Under the pieces are notes generated by a model that saw only the letters and a list, made by a program, of their open reading frames with translations, ran no database searches and was not told the origin of the DNA. From positions 186,001-250,000 of the forward strand of contig NZ_CP029820.1 in assembly GCF_003226855.1 (NCBI RefSeq): a stretch of DNA of 64,000 nt, given 5' to 3'. Positions 27,493 to 35,487 of this stretch are shown in pieces. Position 1 is the stretch's first letter. Each line of letters opens with the position of its first letter. Source of the stretch: Blattabacterium sp. (Cryptocercus kyebangensis) (GTDB lineage: Bacteria; Bacteroidota; Bacteroidia; Flavobacteriales; Blattabacteriaceae). A program made the position numbers and the translations under genes.

Positions 27493-28182
27493 ATGAATAA
27501 TAAAAAAACAATTTTTTTATTATTATTTGTAATAATTGGATGTTATGATGGACAACATTTATTGTTGTTAAAAGATTCGGATTTGTCTAATAATTCTGGA
27601 AAACATCCGAATCATATATCAAAATGGAGTCCTCATTTTTATAAAAATGAAAATGAAATTCCGGTATTAAAAAATATTTTGAAAAAATTGAATCTATTTT
27701 CAAAAAAAAAGTATTTAGGAAAAAATTATGAAGAAAATGAATCGTTTAAACGTGGATTTACTTATTATCTTGACTCTTTAAATTTCGATTTGGATCAAAA
27801 GAAAACTAAAGAGGCAATTGAGGTATTAAATAAATTCATTAAAGAATATCCAAATAGTTCAAAATCAGCAGAAGTTAATGATATTTTAAATGAATTATCA
27901 AAAAAACTTGAAAAAAAAAATTATTATATTGCTAATACATATTTTTTCATGAAAAAATATAAGGCTTCTTTAATTTATTTTCAAGATTTTTTAAACAATT
28001 TTCCAAAAAGTGATCTTAGAGAAGACGTTTTATACAAAATTTGCTTAATTGCATATAAACTTTCTATTAAAAATGGAAACTATTCTAATTTTATTGAGGA
28101 ATATCATAGATATGTAGAATCATATCCTAATTCTCCTAATATAAAAAAATTAAAAATATTTTATGAAAAATTATTAAAATAA
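27493..28182 (+). CDS. bamD: Outer membrane assembly lipoprotein BamD
   Basis: Essential lipoprotein of the BAM complex that folds outer-membrane beta-barrels. A signal peptide with lipobox ends in LLFVIIGC (residues 10-17), followed by TPR-like helices: GFTYYLDSLNFDLDQKKTKEAIEVLNKFIKEYPNS and YKASLIYFQDFLNNFPKS are clear repeats with the ...YPNS turns typical of BamD. About 229 residues. The open frame continues upstream to 27409 inside ferritin, but the ATG at 27493 gives the signal peptide and is the start. It overlaps the rpoZ ATG by one base. Confidence 0.88.
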   Translation: MNNKKTIFLLLFVIIGCYDGQHLLLLKDSDLSNNSGKHPNHISKWSPHFYKNENEIPVLKNILKKLNLFSKKKYLGKNYEENESFKRGFTYYLDSLNFDLDQKKTKEAIEVLNKFIKEYPNSSKSAEVNDILNELSKKLEKKNYYIANTYFFMKKYKASLIYFQDFLNNFPKSDLREDVLYKICLIAYKLSIKNGNYSNFIEEYHRYVESYPNSPNIKKLKIFYEKLLK

Positions 28183-28493
28183 TGAACTTTAAAGAAATTA
28201 AAGCTCCAATAAATACAGTAACAATAGATCGTGAAGAATTGGAAAAAAAATCAGGGAAAAATATTTATGAAACTATTTATATTCTAGAAAAAATAAGTCA
28301 AAAAATCAGTCATAAAATTAAAGAAAATTTGGATAGAAAATTGGAAGAATTCAATTTTATAAACAAAAATAATTTAGAAGAAATTTTTGAGAATAAGGAA
28401 CAAATAGATTTATCCAAATTTTATGAAAAACTTCCAAAAGCTACATCTATTGCCATTCAATATTTATTAGATAATAAAATAAAAATCAATTAA
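28182..28493 (+). CDS. rpoZ: RNA polymerase omega subunit, Bacteroidetes type
   Basis: Small RNA polymerase subunit that helps fold beta-prime. The 103-residue product contains NIYETIYILEKISQKISHKIKENL, matching the conserved omega helix (usual form NRYELVLVAAKRARQL), and NLEEIFENKEQIDLSKFYEKLPK, a C-terminal segment seen in the Bacteroidetes version. Its position next to bamD is also usual for the phylum. The start ATG shares its A with the bamD stop. The 3' end overlaps the convergent aldolase gene by 8 bases. Confidence 0.88.
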   Translation: MNFKEIKAPINTVTIDREELEKKSGKNIYETIYILEKISQKISHKIKENLDRKLEEFNFINKNNLEEIFENKEQIDLSKFYEKLPKATSIAIQYLLDNKIKIN

Positions 28494-29148
28494 AAATATT
28501 TTTGTAATCTTCTAAAAATTTTTTCAATCCTATTTTTGTTAATGGATGGTAAAATAAAGATAGAATTATTTTTAATGGAGATGTTACTGCATATATTCCT
28601 ATTTTAGAACATTCTATAATTTGTAATGGATTACGTATTGAAGCTGCTAAAATTTTTGTTTTGAAATGGTAATTATCATAAATAGTTTTGATTTCTCTTA
28701 TTAAATTTAATCCATTATATGATAAATCATCTAATCTTCCTAAAAATGGGGAAACATAGCTAGATCCCGATTTTGCAGCCAAAAGTGCTTGCCCAGATGA
28801 AAAGACTAAAGTACAATTGGTTTTAATATTCTTTTTTGATAAATATTTTATAGCTTTAATTCCATCTTTAATCATCGGTATTTTTACAACAATTTTTGGA
28901 TGTAAAAGTGAAAGTTTTTCTCCTTCTTCAATCATATCCATATAATTTGTACTGATTATTTCTGCACTTACATCTCCATTTTCATCATCTAAAAGATGAC
29001 AAATAGATATGTAATGATCATAAATATCCTTTTTTTTGATAAATTCTTTTGACATTAAAGATGGATTTGTTGTCACTCCATTTAATACTCCAAATATTTT
29101 TGCCTTTTTTATTTCTTCTAAATTAGCTGTATCTATAAAAAATTTCAT
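28486..29148 (-). CDS. fsa: Fructose-6-phosphate aldolase / TalC-type transaldolase
   Basis: Small transaldolase-family enzyme with a Schiff-base lysine, moving dihydroxyacetone units in sugar phosphate metabolism. The opening MKFFIDTANLEEIKKAK and GVLNGVTTNPSLMSKE are family signatures; the catalytic Lys is in IVVKIPMIKDG, followed by TNCTLVFSSGQALLAAKSG and SPFLGRLDDL. 220 residues fits the TalC/FSA group rather than the long TalB. Such proteins in Bacteroidetes are usually annotated as transaldolase, which is the likely role in the pentose phosphate route. Start ATG 29148. Convergent with rpoZ with overlapping 3' ends. Confidence 0.92.
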   Translation of the reverse strand: MKFFIDTANLEEIKKAKIFGVLNGVTTNPSLMSKEFIKKKDIYDHYISICHLLDDENGDVSAEIISTNYMDMIEEGEKLSLLHPKIVVKIPMIKDGIKAIKYLSKKNIKTNCTLVFSSGQALLAAKSGSSYVSPFLGRLDDLSYNGLNLIREIKTIYDNYHFKTKILAASIRNPLQIIECSKIGIYAVTSPLKIILSLFYHPLTKIGLKKFLEDYKNIFN

Positions 29149-29244
29149 ATATTTTTTTTGATTTTATTTAGTAAAAAGAAACAAATTTATAAAAAAATTG
29201 AGAATAAAAATTTGTAAATTTATATTTATCGACAAGTTATAGTT

Positions 29245-30627
29245 ATGAATTTTGATGTTATTGTTTTAGGTAGTGGCCCTGGTGGTTATGTTGCATCTAT
29301 ACGAGCTGCACAACTGGGAATGAAAACAGCTATAGTAGAGAGAGAATCTTTGGGTGGAATATGTTTGAATTGGGGATGTATACCCACAAAATCCATTTTA
29401 AACAGCGCAAAAACTTTACAAGAAATAAAAAAAAATAAAAAATTATTTGGTATTCATCAAATAAAAGTTGATTTTTCTCAAATAATTTTTAAAAGTAGAA
29501 ATGTAGTGGATAAAATGAGAAAAAGAATTTCATTTTTAATGAAAAAAAATGGAATACATGTTATCAATGGAGAAGCAAAATTAAAAAAAGGGAAAAAAAT
29601 TGAAATTTTTAGAAATAAAAAAAAAATGGAGGAATGTTATGCTTCGCATATTATTATAGCTACAGGTGGAAAACCTAAAATTGAAGAAAAATTTCAACAA
29701 AATGAAAAAAAAATTATAGGATATAGAGAGGCCCTCTCTCTTTCTAGATTACCAAGAAAAATGATTATTATTGGTTCCGGTTCTATTGGATTGGAATTTT
29801 CTTATTTCTATCATTCTATGGGAACTGAAGTCATTCTTATAGAACTTTGTCCTAAACTTTTTCCAAGTGGAGATGAAGAAATATCTGATCAATTAAAATC
29901 TACTTTTGATAAAGTAGGAATTAAAAGTTATGTTTCTTCTTTTATAAAAAGAATAGATTATACTGAAAAAGGAATTGTAGTTAATATTAAAACTCCTAAA
30001 AAGGATATTACTATAGAAGCAGAAATAGCTCTTTCTGCAATTGGAACTATTCCAAATATAAACATAGGATTGGAAGAAATTGGAATTCAAACAAAAGGTG
30101 GATTTATAGTAGTAGATGAAAAATATAGGACAAATATAGAAGGTTATTATGCTGTTGGAGATGTAATAGAAGGACCGTCATTAGCACATGTTGCCTCACA
30201 TGAGGCAATTTCATGTATTGAAAATATAAAAGGATTAAATCCTCAAAGAATAGATTATGATAATATTCCAAAATGTATTTACTGTTCTCCAGAAATTGCC
30301 TCCGTAGGTTATACTGAAAAACAAGCTAAAGAAAAAGGGTATCAAATTAAAGTTGGAAAATTTCCTTTTCATGCCATTGGAAAGGCTATCTGTGATGAAA
30401 ATACAGAAGGATTTGTTAAGGTTATTTTCGATGAAAAATATGATGAATGGTTAGGTTGTCATATGATTGGAAATAACGTATCGGATCTTATTTCTGAAGT
30501 CGTAGTTGCTAGAAAATTGGAATCAACTAATTATGAAATAATGGGAAGTGTTCATCCTCATCCTTCATTAAGTGAATCTATCCTTGAATCTATTTTTCAT
30601 GCTTATGGAAAATCCATTCATCTGTAA
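29245..30627 (+). CDS. lpdA: Dihydrolipoyl dehydrogenase
   Basis: FAD-dependent E3 subunit that reoxidises lipoyl groups of 2-oxo acid dehydrogenases and of the glycine cleavage H protein. The FAD fold VIVLGSGPGGYVASIRAAQLG is at the N-terminus, the redox disulfide is GGICLNWGCIPTKS (residues 36-49), the NAD fold is IIIGSGSIGLEFSYFY, GYYAVGDVIEG completes the FAD site, and the catalytic His-Glu pair is in SVHPHPSLSE. 460 residues, full length. Start ATG 29245. GcvT in this window is a functional partner through the glycine cleavage system. Confidence 0.97.
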   Translation: MNFDVIVLGSGPGGYVASIRAAQLGMKTAIVERESLGGICLNWGCIPTKSILNSAKTLQEIKKNKKLFGIHQIKVDFSQIIFKSRNVVDKMRKRISFLMKKNGIHVINGEAKLKKGKKIEIFRNKKKMEECYASHIIIATGGKPKIEEKFQQNEKKIIGYREALSLSRLPRKMIIIGSGSIGLEFSYFYHSMGTEVILIELCPKLFPSGDEEISDQLKSTFDKVGIKSYVSSFIKRIDYTEKGIVVNIKTPKKDITIEAEIALSAIGTIPNINIGLEEIGIQTKGGFIVVDEKYRTNIEGYYAVGDVIEGPSLAHVASHEAISCIENIKGLNPQRIDYDNIPKCIYCSPEIASVGYTEKQAKEKGYQIKVGKFPFHAIGKAICDENTEGFVKVIFDEKYDEWLGCHMIGNNVSDLISEVVVARKLESTNYEIMGSVHPHPSLSESILESIFHAYGKSIHL

Positions 30628-30665
30628 TTATTATTCTCAAAAAGAATAAATAATAGTTATTATAG

Positions 30666-30688
30666 TATTGATATTCTTGTTATCAATA
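30666..30688 (+). repeat. Perfect inverted repeat between lpdA and adk
   Basis: TATTGATA (30666-30673), loop TTCTTGT, TATCAATA (30681-30688): an 8-bp perfect stem in the 130-base spacer. A looser hairpin (ATTATTCT / AGAATAAATAAT) lies just after the lpdA stop. No T-run follows the perfect repeat, so it is not a typical terminator; an operator or chance A/T symmetry are both possible. Confidence 0.35.
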
Positions 30689-30757
30689 ATCTTGATCTGA
30701 ATTCCTTATTACCTTATCATATTATATTTTTTATATATTATTTGTCATTATGTTATT

Positions 30758-31339
30758 ATGATACACATTATATTATTTGGACCACCTGGATGTGGTAAAG
30801 GAACTCAAGCAAGAATTTTAGAAAATAAATTTGGATTAGTTCACCTATCTACTGGAATGATATTTAGACATCATATAAAAACTAAAACAAGCTTAGGAAA
30901 ACTTTCTCGTTATTATATTAATCGAGGTATATTAGTACCTGATAAAATTACTACAAATATGTTGAATATAGAAATAAAAAAATATATTCAATCTAAAGGA
31001 ATTATTTATGATGGATATCCTAGAACAAAAAATCAAGTTTTTTCTTTAGAAAAAACATTAAAAATCCTATCCTTAGGAAGGATAAATATAATTTTTTCTT
31101 TTGGTATAAAGAAAAAATTATTAATCAATAGATTATTAAAAAGAGGTAAGACTAGTCATCGTGATGATGATTCGGATATTATTACGGTTCAAAGAAGAAT
31201 AGAAGAATATAAAAAAATAACTTCTTTTATTTGGGATGAAAAAAAATGGAAAAATAATAAAATAGAAATTAATGCTTCTTCTTCTGTAAAAGAAATTTCT
31301 TTTTTTATAGAAAAAAAAATTTTGAATTTAAATATTTGA
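30758..31339 (+). CDS. adk: Adenylate kinase
   Basis: Interconverts ATP + AMP and two ADP. The P-loop is LFGPPGCGKGTQA at the N-terminus, then LVHLSTGMIFRHHI (AMP site) and GIIYDGYPRTKNQ, followed by LLKRGKTSHRDDD. The LID is short (no zinc-finger-like insertion), giving 193 residues, the short form common in Bacteroidetes. Start ATG 30758. The stop lies 14 bases before the obgE ATG, so the pair is probably an operon. Confidence 0.96.
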   Translation: MIHIILFGPPGCGKGTQARILENKFGLVHLSTGMIFRHHIKTKTSLGKLSRYYINRGILVPDKITTNMLNIEIKKYIQSKGIIYDGYPRTKNQVFSLEKTLKILSLGRINIIFSFGIKKKLLINRLLKRGKTSHRDDDSDIITVQRRIEEYKKITSFIWDEKKWKNNKIEINASSSVKEISFFIEKKILNLNI

Positions 31340-31353
31340 AAAAAATTTTTTTT

Positions 31354-32358
31354 ATGACAAAAAGTTTTATAGATTTTATAAAAATTTATTGTAAAAGTGG
31401 AAATGGAGGAAAAGGATGTATTCATTTTCATAAAAAAAAATATATAAAAAGGGGGAGTTCTGATGGAGGATCAGGGGGAAAAGGAGGTGATATTATTATA
31501 CAAGGAAATTCTAATCTTCATACTTTTATTCATCTAAAATATAATAAATATTGGATTGCTAAATCTGGAAATCCAGGAAAAGGGAATAATATTACTGGAG
31601 CAAACGGTAAAAATTTATTTATAGAAGTTCCTATAGGAACTATAATTAAAGATATAAATAAAAATATTTTAGTAGAAATAACCAAAAATCATCAAGAAGA
31701 AGTTTTATTCAAAGGAGGAAAAGGAGGAAAAGGAAATATCTTTTTTAAGAATTCTAAATTTCAATCTCCATTTTATGCACAAACTGGAATAAAAACTATA
31801 GGAAATTGGATTTTTTTAGAGTTAAAAATTTTGGCAGATGTTGGTTTAATTGGATTTCCAAATTCCGGAAAATCAACTTTACTTTCTACAATTACAAAAG
31901 CAAAACCAAAAATAGGAAATTTTCCTTTTACAACTAAAATACCTAATTTGGGAATAGTTAAAATGAATTATGATTATGATACTTTCTTAGTAGCAGATAT
32001 ACCTGGAATTATAGAAAAAGCTTCACAAGGTAAAGGATTAGGATATACTTTTCTAAGACATATAGAACGTAATCTTGTTCTATTATTTTTAATTTCTGCA
32101 GAAACGAAAAATAATAAAATAGAATATTTCATATTATTGAATGAATTAAAAAAATTTAACCGAAAATTATTAAATAAAAAACGTTTATTGGTTATTTCTA
32201 AATCAGATTTGATCGATAATGAAACAAAAAAAAGAATAAAGAAAATATTTTTAACATTAGGAGAAAATATCATCTTTATTTCTTCTTTTACAAAAGAAGG
32301 AATAATTCAATTAAAAAATAAATTATGGAATATAATTCAAGAATTACGAGTAAGATAA
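31354..32358 (+). CDS. obgE: Obg-family GTPase
   Basis: GTPase associated with 50S assembly and the stringent response. The N-terminal glycine-rich Obg fold is plain (YCKSGNGGKGCIHF, GGSGGKGGDIII, GNPGKGNNITGANGK, VPIGTII). The G domain has GFPNSGKSTLL (G1), FPFTTK (G2), VADIPGIIEKASQGKGLG (G3), ISKSDL (G4) and ISSFTKEG (G5). About 334 residues; there is no C-terminal OCT extension. A TTG at 31336 extends the frame into adk, but ATG 31354 matches the family N-terminus. It is convergent with clpX, overlapping by 15 bases. Confidence 0.96.
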   Translation: MTKSFIDFIKIYCKSGNGGKGCIHFHKKKYIKRGSSDGGSGGKGGDIIIQGNSNLHTFIHLKYNKYWIAKSGNPGKGNNITGANGKNLFIEVPIGTIIKDINKNILVEITKNHQEEVLFKGGKGGKGNIFFKNSKFQSPFYAQTGIKTIGNWIFLELKILADVGLIGFPNSGKSTLLSTITKAKPKIGNFPFTTKIPNLGIVKMNYDYDTFLVADIPGIIEKASQGKGLGYTFLRHIERNLVLLFLISAETKNNKIEYFILLNELKKFNRKLLNKKRLLVISKSDLIDNETKKRIKKIFLTLGENIIFISSFTKEGIIQLKNKLWNIIQELRVR

Positions 32359-33570
32359 TTTTTTTATAACCATATTTCTATCTATATTCAAAATTTTTTT
32401 AGATTCTTTCATTTCAAATATATAATCTACAAATATTTTTTCACAAAAAGTACGTAATCCCCTAGCTCCCAATCCTAATTTAATTGTTTTCTCTACAATA
32501 ATATCCAATGCATCATCCGTAATATTCATGGATATTTCATCCATATAAAACAATTTTTGATATTGTTTTATTAAGGCATTTTTTGGTTCAACTAAAATTT
32601 TTTTTAATGTAGTTTTATTTAATGGATTTAAATAGGTTATAATAGGAAATCTACCAATAAGTTCTGGAATTAATCCGAATTTTCTAAGATCATGAGCCAT
32701 AACATTTTGCAAATAATTTTCATTATTTTTCTCTTTTTTTCTTTTTTTTGTAATAAATCCAATAGAAAATTGATTGATTCTATCGGATACAATTCTTTCT
32801 ATCCCATCGAATGTACCTCCAGCTATAAACAATATATTATCGGTATTAATTTGGATCATTTTTTGATCCGGATGTTTACGCCCTCCTTGTGGAGGAACGT
32901 TAATAATTGAACCTTCCAATAGCTTTAACAAAGCCTGTTGAACTCCTTCCCCTGATACATCTCTAGTAATAGAGGGATTATTTCTTTTTCTAGAAATTTT
33001 ATCAATTTCATCTATAAAAATAATCCCTTTTTCAGCATGATTTATATCATAATTTACAGACTGTAATAATCTTGTTAAGATGGATTCTACATCTTCTCCA
33101 ACATATCCTGCCTCAGTTAAAGTAGTAGCATCAGCTATAGTAAAAGGAATTTTTAAAAGTTTAGAGATACTTTTAGCAAGTAAAGTTTTTCCAGTTCCTG
33201 TATTTCCTATCAATAGGATATTGGATTTTTCTATTTCTATATCATCTTTATTTTTATTCTTATCGTATTGGATACGTTTATAATGATTATATACAGCAAC
33301 GGAAATAATTTTTTTTGCTTCATTTTGTCCTATAATATATTTGTCTAAAAAATCTTTTATTTCTTTAGGTTTTTTTATTTGTATTTCTTGATTTTTTATT
33401 CCAGGAACTTTACCTTCAAAATCTTTTTTTTCCGTAGAAAATTTTCTATGAATTATAGAATATGTTTTTTCTATACAAAAATTACAAATATGACCATTAA
33501 TACCTGATATTAGAAATGTTATTTCATCTTTTTTTCTACCACAAAAATTACATTTTAACAAATTTTCCAT
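32344..33570 (-). CDS. clpX: ATP-dependent Clp protease ATPase subunit ClpX
   Basis: Unfolds substrates and feeds them to ClpP. The zinc-binding domain is CNFCGRKKDE...ICNFCIEK at residues 6-37, with all four Cys. The AAA+ core has YIIGQNEAKKIISVAVYNHYKR, Walker [35 protein letters not shown], Walker [29 protein letters not shown], and the substrate pore loop region. LIGRFPIITYL and LGARGLRTFCE follow. 408 residues, full length. The ClpP subunit is not encoded here. Start ATG 33570; the SRP RNA lies just upstream on the same strand. Confidence 0.97.
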   Translation of the reverse strand: MENLLKCNFCGRKKDEITFLISGINGHICNFCIEKTYSIIHRKFSTEKKDFEGKVPGIKNQEIQIKKPKEIKDFLDKYIIGQNEAKKIISVAVYNHYKRIQYDKNKNKDDIEIEKSNILLIGNTGTGKTLLAKSISKLLKIPFTIADATTLTEAGYVGEDVESILTRLLQSVNYDINHAEKGIIFIDEIDKISRKRNNPSITRDVSGEGVQQALLKLLEGSIINVPPQGGRKHPDQKMIQINTDNILFIAGGTFDGIERIVSDRINQFSIGFITKKRKKEKNNENYLQNVMAHDLRKFGLIPELIGRFPIITYLNPLNKTTLKKILVEPKNALIKQYQKLFYMDEISMNITDDALDIIVEKTIKLGLGARGLRTFCEKIFVDYIFEMKESKKILNIDRNMVIKKLSYS

Positions 33571-33600
33571 AAAAAATATTCAGGAATAGAGAATATATAT

Positions 33601-33701
33601 GGAGCAAGCAGACCTACATCACATCGCTACAACCTTAATTACCTTTGCTGTGTTCCCACCCTGGAGGATTGATAGGGAGCTGATTGTGTAGAGCTTGCTC
33701 C
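33601..33701 (-). ncRNA. ffs: Signal recognition particle RNA (small bacterial type)
   Basis: About 100 bases closed by a perfect terminal stem: GGAGCAAGC at 33601-33609 pairs with GCTTGCTCC at 33693-33701. On the minus strand the apical part reads CAGGGTGGGAACACAGCAA, the conserved SRP domain IV asymmetric loop and tetraloop region bound by Ffh. Internal arms pair imperfectly across the length, as in 4.5S RNA. It is distinctly richer in G/C than its surroundings and carries no long open frame. The RNA directs nascent membrane proteins to SecYEG/YidC. A TAnnTTTG promoter box lies just upstream. Confidence 0.9.
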
Positions 33702-33709
33702 AAGTTTGG

Positions 33710-33717
33710 CAAATATA
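33710..33717 (-). promoter_or_regulatory. Promoter -7 box of the SRP RNA
   Basis: Minus strand 33717 to 33710 reads TATATTTG, an exact TAnnTTTG match, ending 8 bases before the 5' end of the SRP RNA stem at 33701. That is the spacing expected between a -7 element and transcription start, which makes this the best-supported promoter in the window. Confidence 0.65.
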
Positions 33718-33843
33718 AAAAAAAATTATAAATTCTTTTTTTTTAAAACACGGATTTTTCATTTTTCTACTAGTTAATAGACAGATAATCAATACAATAA
33801 AAAATAAAGATAAAAAAATAAAAAGATAACAATAAATTATTTC

Positions 33844-35487
33844 ATGGAGACTAAATATATTTTTGTTACAGGTGGGGTAACTTCTTCATTGGGAAAAGGA
33901 ATTATTTCAGCTTCCTTAGGAATGTTGTTGAAGAATAGAGGATATAAAATTACAATTCAAAAATTAGATCCTTATTTTAATGTAGATCCAGGAACATTAA
34001 ATCCTTATGAACATGGAGAATGTTTCGTGACTCAAGATGGAGCTGAAACGGATTTAGATTTAGGTCATTATGAACGTTTTTTAGATCAGGCTACTACAAA
34101 AGAAAATAATGTTACTTCTGGTCTTATATACAAAACGGTTATTGATAACGAACGAAATGGAGATTATTTGGGAAAAACAGTACAAGTTATCCCTCATATT
34201 ACAAATGAAATTAAAAGACGTATTAAAATTTTGGGATTATCCAATAGTTATGATATTGTTATTACCGAAATAGGAGGAACTGTTGGAGACATAGAATGTC
34301 TTCCTTATATTGAATCTGTTCGTCAATTAAAATGGGAATTAGGTGAATCAAATAGTTTAGTGATTCATTTAACTTTATTACCATATATATCAGTTACTGG
34401 AGAAATAAAAACAAAGCCAACACAACATTCTGTTCGAAATTTAATGGAAAATGGAATTAAAGCAGATATTTTAGTTTGTAGAACTGAAAAACATATATCC
34501 AAAAATATTCGAAATAAATTAGCATTATTTTGTAATGTAAAACCAGAACATGTAATTGAGTCTATTAATACCAAAATTATATATGATCTTCCATATTTAT
34601 TACATTTACAAAATTTTGATAAATCTGTTTTAAATCATTTAAATTTATCCACTTTTACATCTCCAAATTTGGATAAATGGAAAATTTTTATTAAAAAATA
34701 TAAAAATCCTAAATATGAAATTAAAATAGCATTGGTTGGAAAATATGTTTCTTTACATGATTCTTATAAATCAATAACTGAATCTTTAATTCATGCAGGA
34801 ACAGAGAATGAAATTTATGTTAATATAAGATGGATTTGTTCTGAAAAAATAAAAGAAAATAATATAGAAGAATATTTTAATGGAATTTCGGGGGTTTTAA
34901 TTGCTCCTGGATTTGGAAATAGAGGAGTAGAGGGAAAAATACTTGCAGCAAAATACGCAAGAGAAAAAAAAATACCTTTTTTAGGTATATGTTTAGGTAT
35001 GCAAATAGCAGTGATAGAATTTGCAAGAAATGTATTAGAAATACGAAAAGCGGAAAGTAATGAAACTAATCCACATACTTCTTATCCAGTTATTAGTTTA
35101 ATGAAAGAACAAAAAAATATTATAAAAAAAGGTGGAACTATGCGTTTAGGAAATTGGAAATGTTCTTTAATAAAAGGATCTAAAATTTTTTCTATTTATG
35201 GAGGGAAAAAAGAAATCTTTGAAAGACATCGTCATAGATACGAATTTAATAATGCATATTTAGAAAATTTTTCTAATTCTGGAATGAAAATTGTAGGAAT
35301 AAATCCTGATACAGGATTAGTAGAAGCTATAGAATTAGATAATCACGTTTTTTTTTTAGGAGTTCAGTTTCATCCTGAATATAAAAGTACAGTTTCTAAT
35401 CCTCATCCTTTATTTAAATATTTTGTCCAAATTTCTAAAATTTATAAATCATGTGTTTATCATAAACAGAACTCTTCTTATGTATGA
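33844..35487 (+). CDS. pyrG: CTP synthase
   Basis: Makes CTP from UTP, ATP and glutamine. The synthase domain opens FVTGGVTSSLGKGIISASLG and includes LDPYFNVDPGTLNPYEHGECFVTQDGAETDLD and EIGGTVGDIE. The glutaminase domain has GFGNRGVEGK, the nucleophile Cys in FLGICLGMQ, and the His-Glu pair in GVQFHPEYKS. 547 residues, full length; both active sites appear intact. Start ATG 33844. The 273 bases before it hold the SRP RNA on the other strand. Its TGA overlaps the yidC ATG (35484-35487), suggesting coupled translation. Confidence 0.98.
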   Translation: METKYIFVTGGVTSSLGKGIISASLGMLLKNRGYKITIQKLDPYFNVDPGTLNPYEHGECFVTQDGAETDLDLGHYERFLDQATTKENNVTSGLIYKTVIDNERNGDYLGKTVQVIPHITNEIKRRIKILGLSNSYDIVITEIGGTVGDIECLPYIESVRQLKWELGESNSLVIHLTLLPYISVTGEIKTKPTQHSVRNLMENGIKADILVCRTEKHISKNIRNKLALFCNVKPEHVIESINTKIIYDLPYLLHLQNFDKSVLNHLNLSTFTSPNLDKWKIFIKKYKNPKYEIKIALVGKYVSLHDSYKSITESLIHAGTENEIYVNIRWICSEKIKENNIEEYFNGISGVLIAPGFGNRGVEGKILAAKYAREKKIPFLGICLGMQIAVIEFARNVLEIRKAESNETNPHTSYPVISLMKEQKNIIKKGGTMRLGNWKCSLIKGSKIFSIYGGKKEIFERHRHRYEFNNAYLENFSNSGMKIVGINPDTGLVEAIELDNHVFFLGVQFHPEYKSTVSNPHPLFKYFVQISKIYKSCVYHKQNSSYV

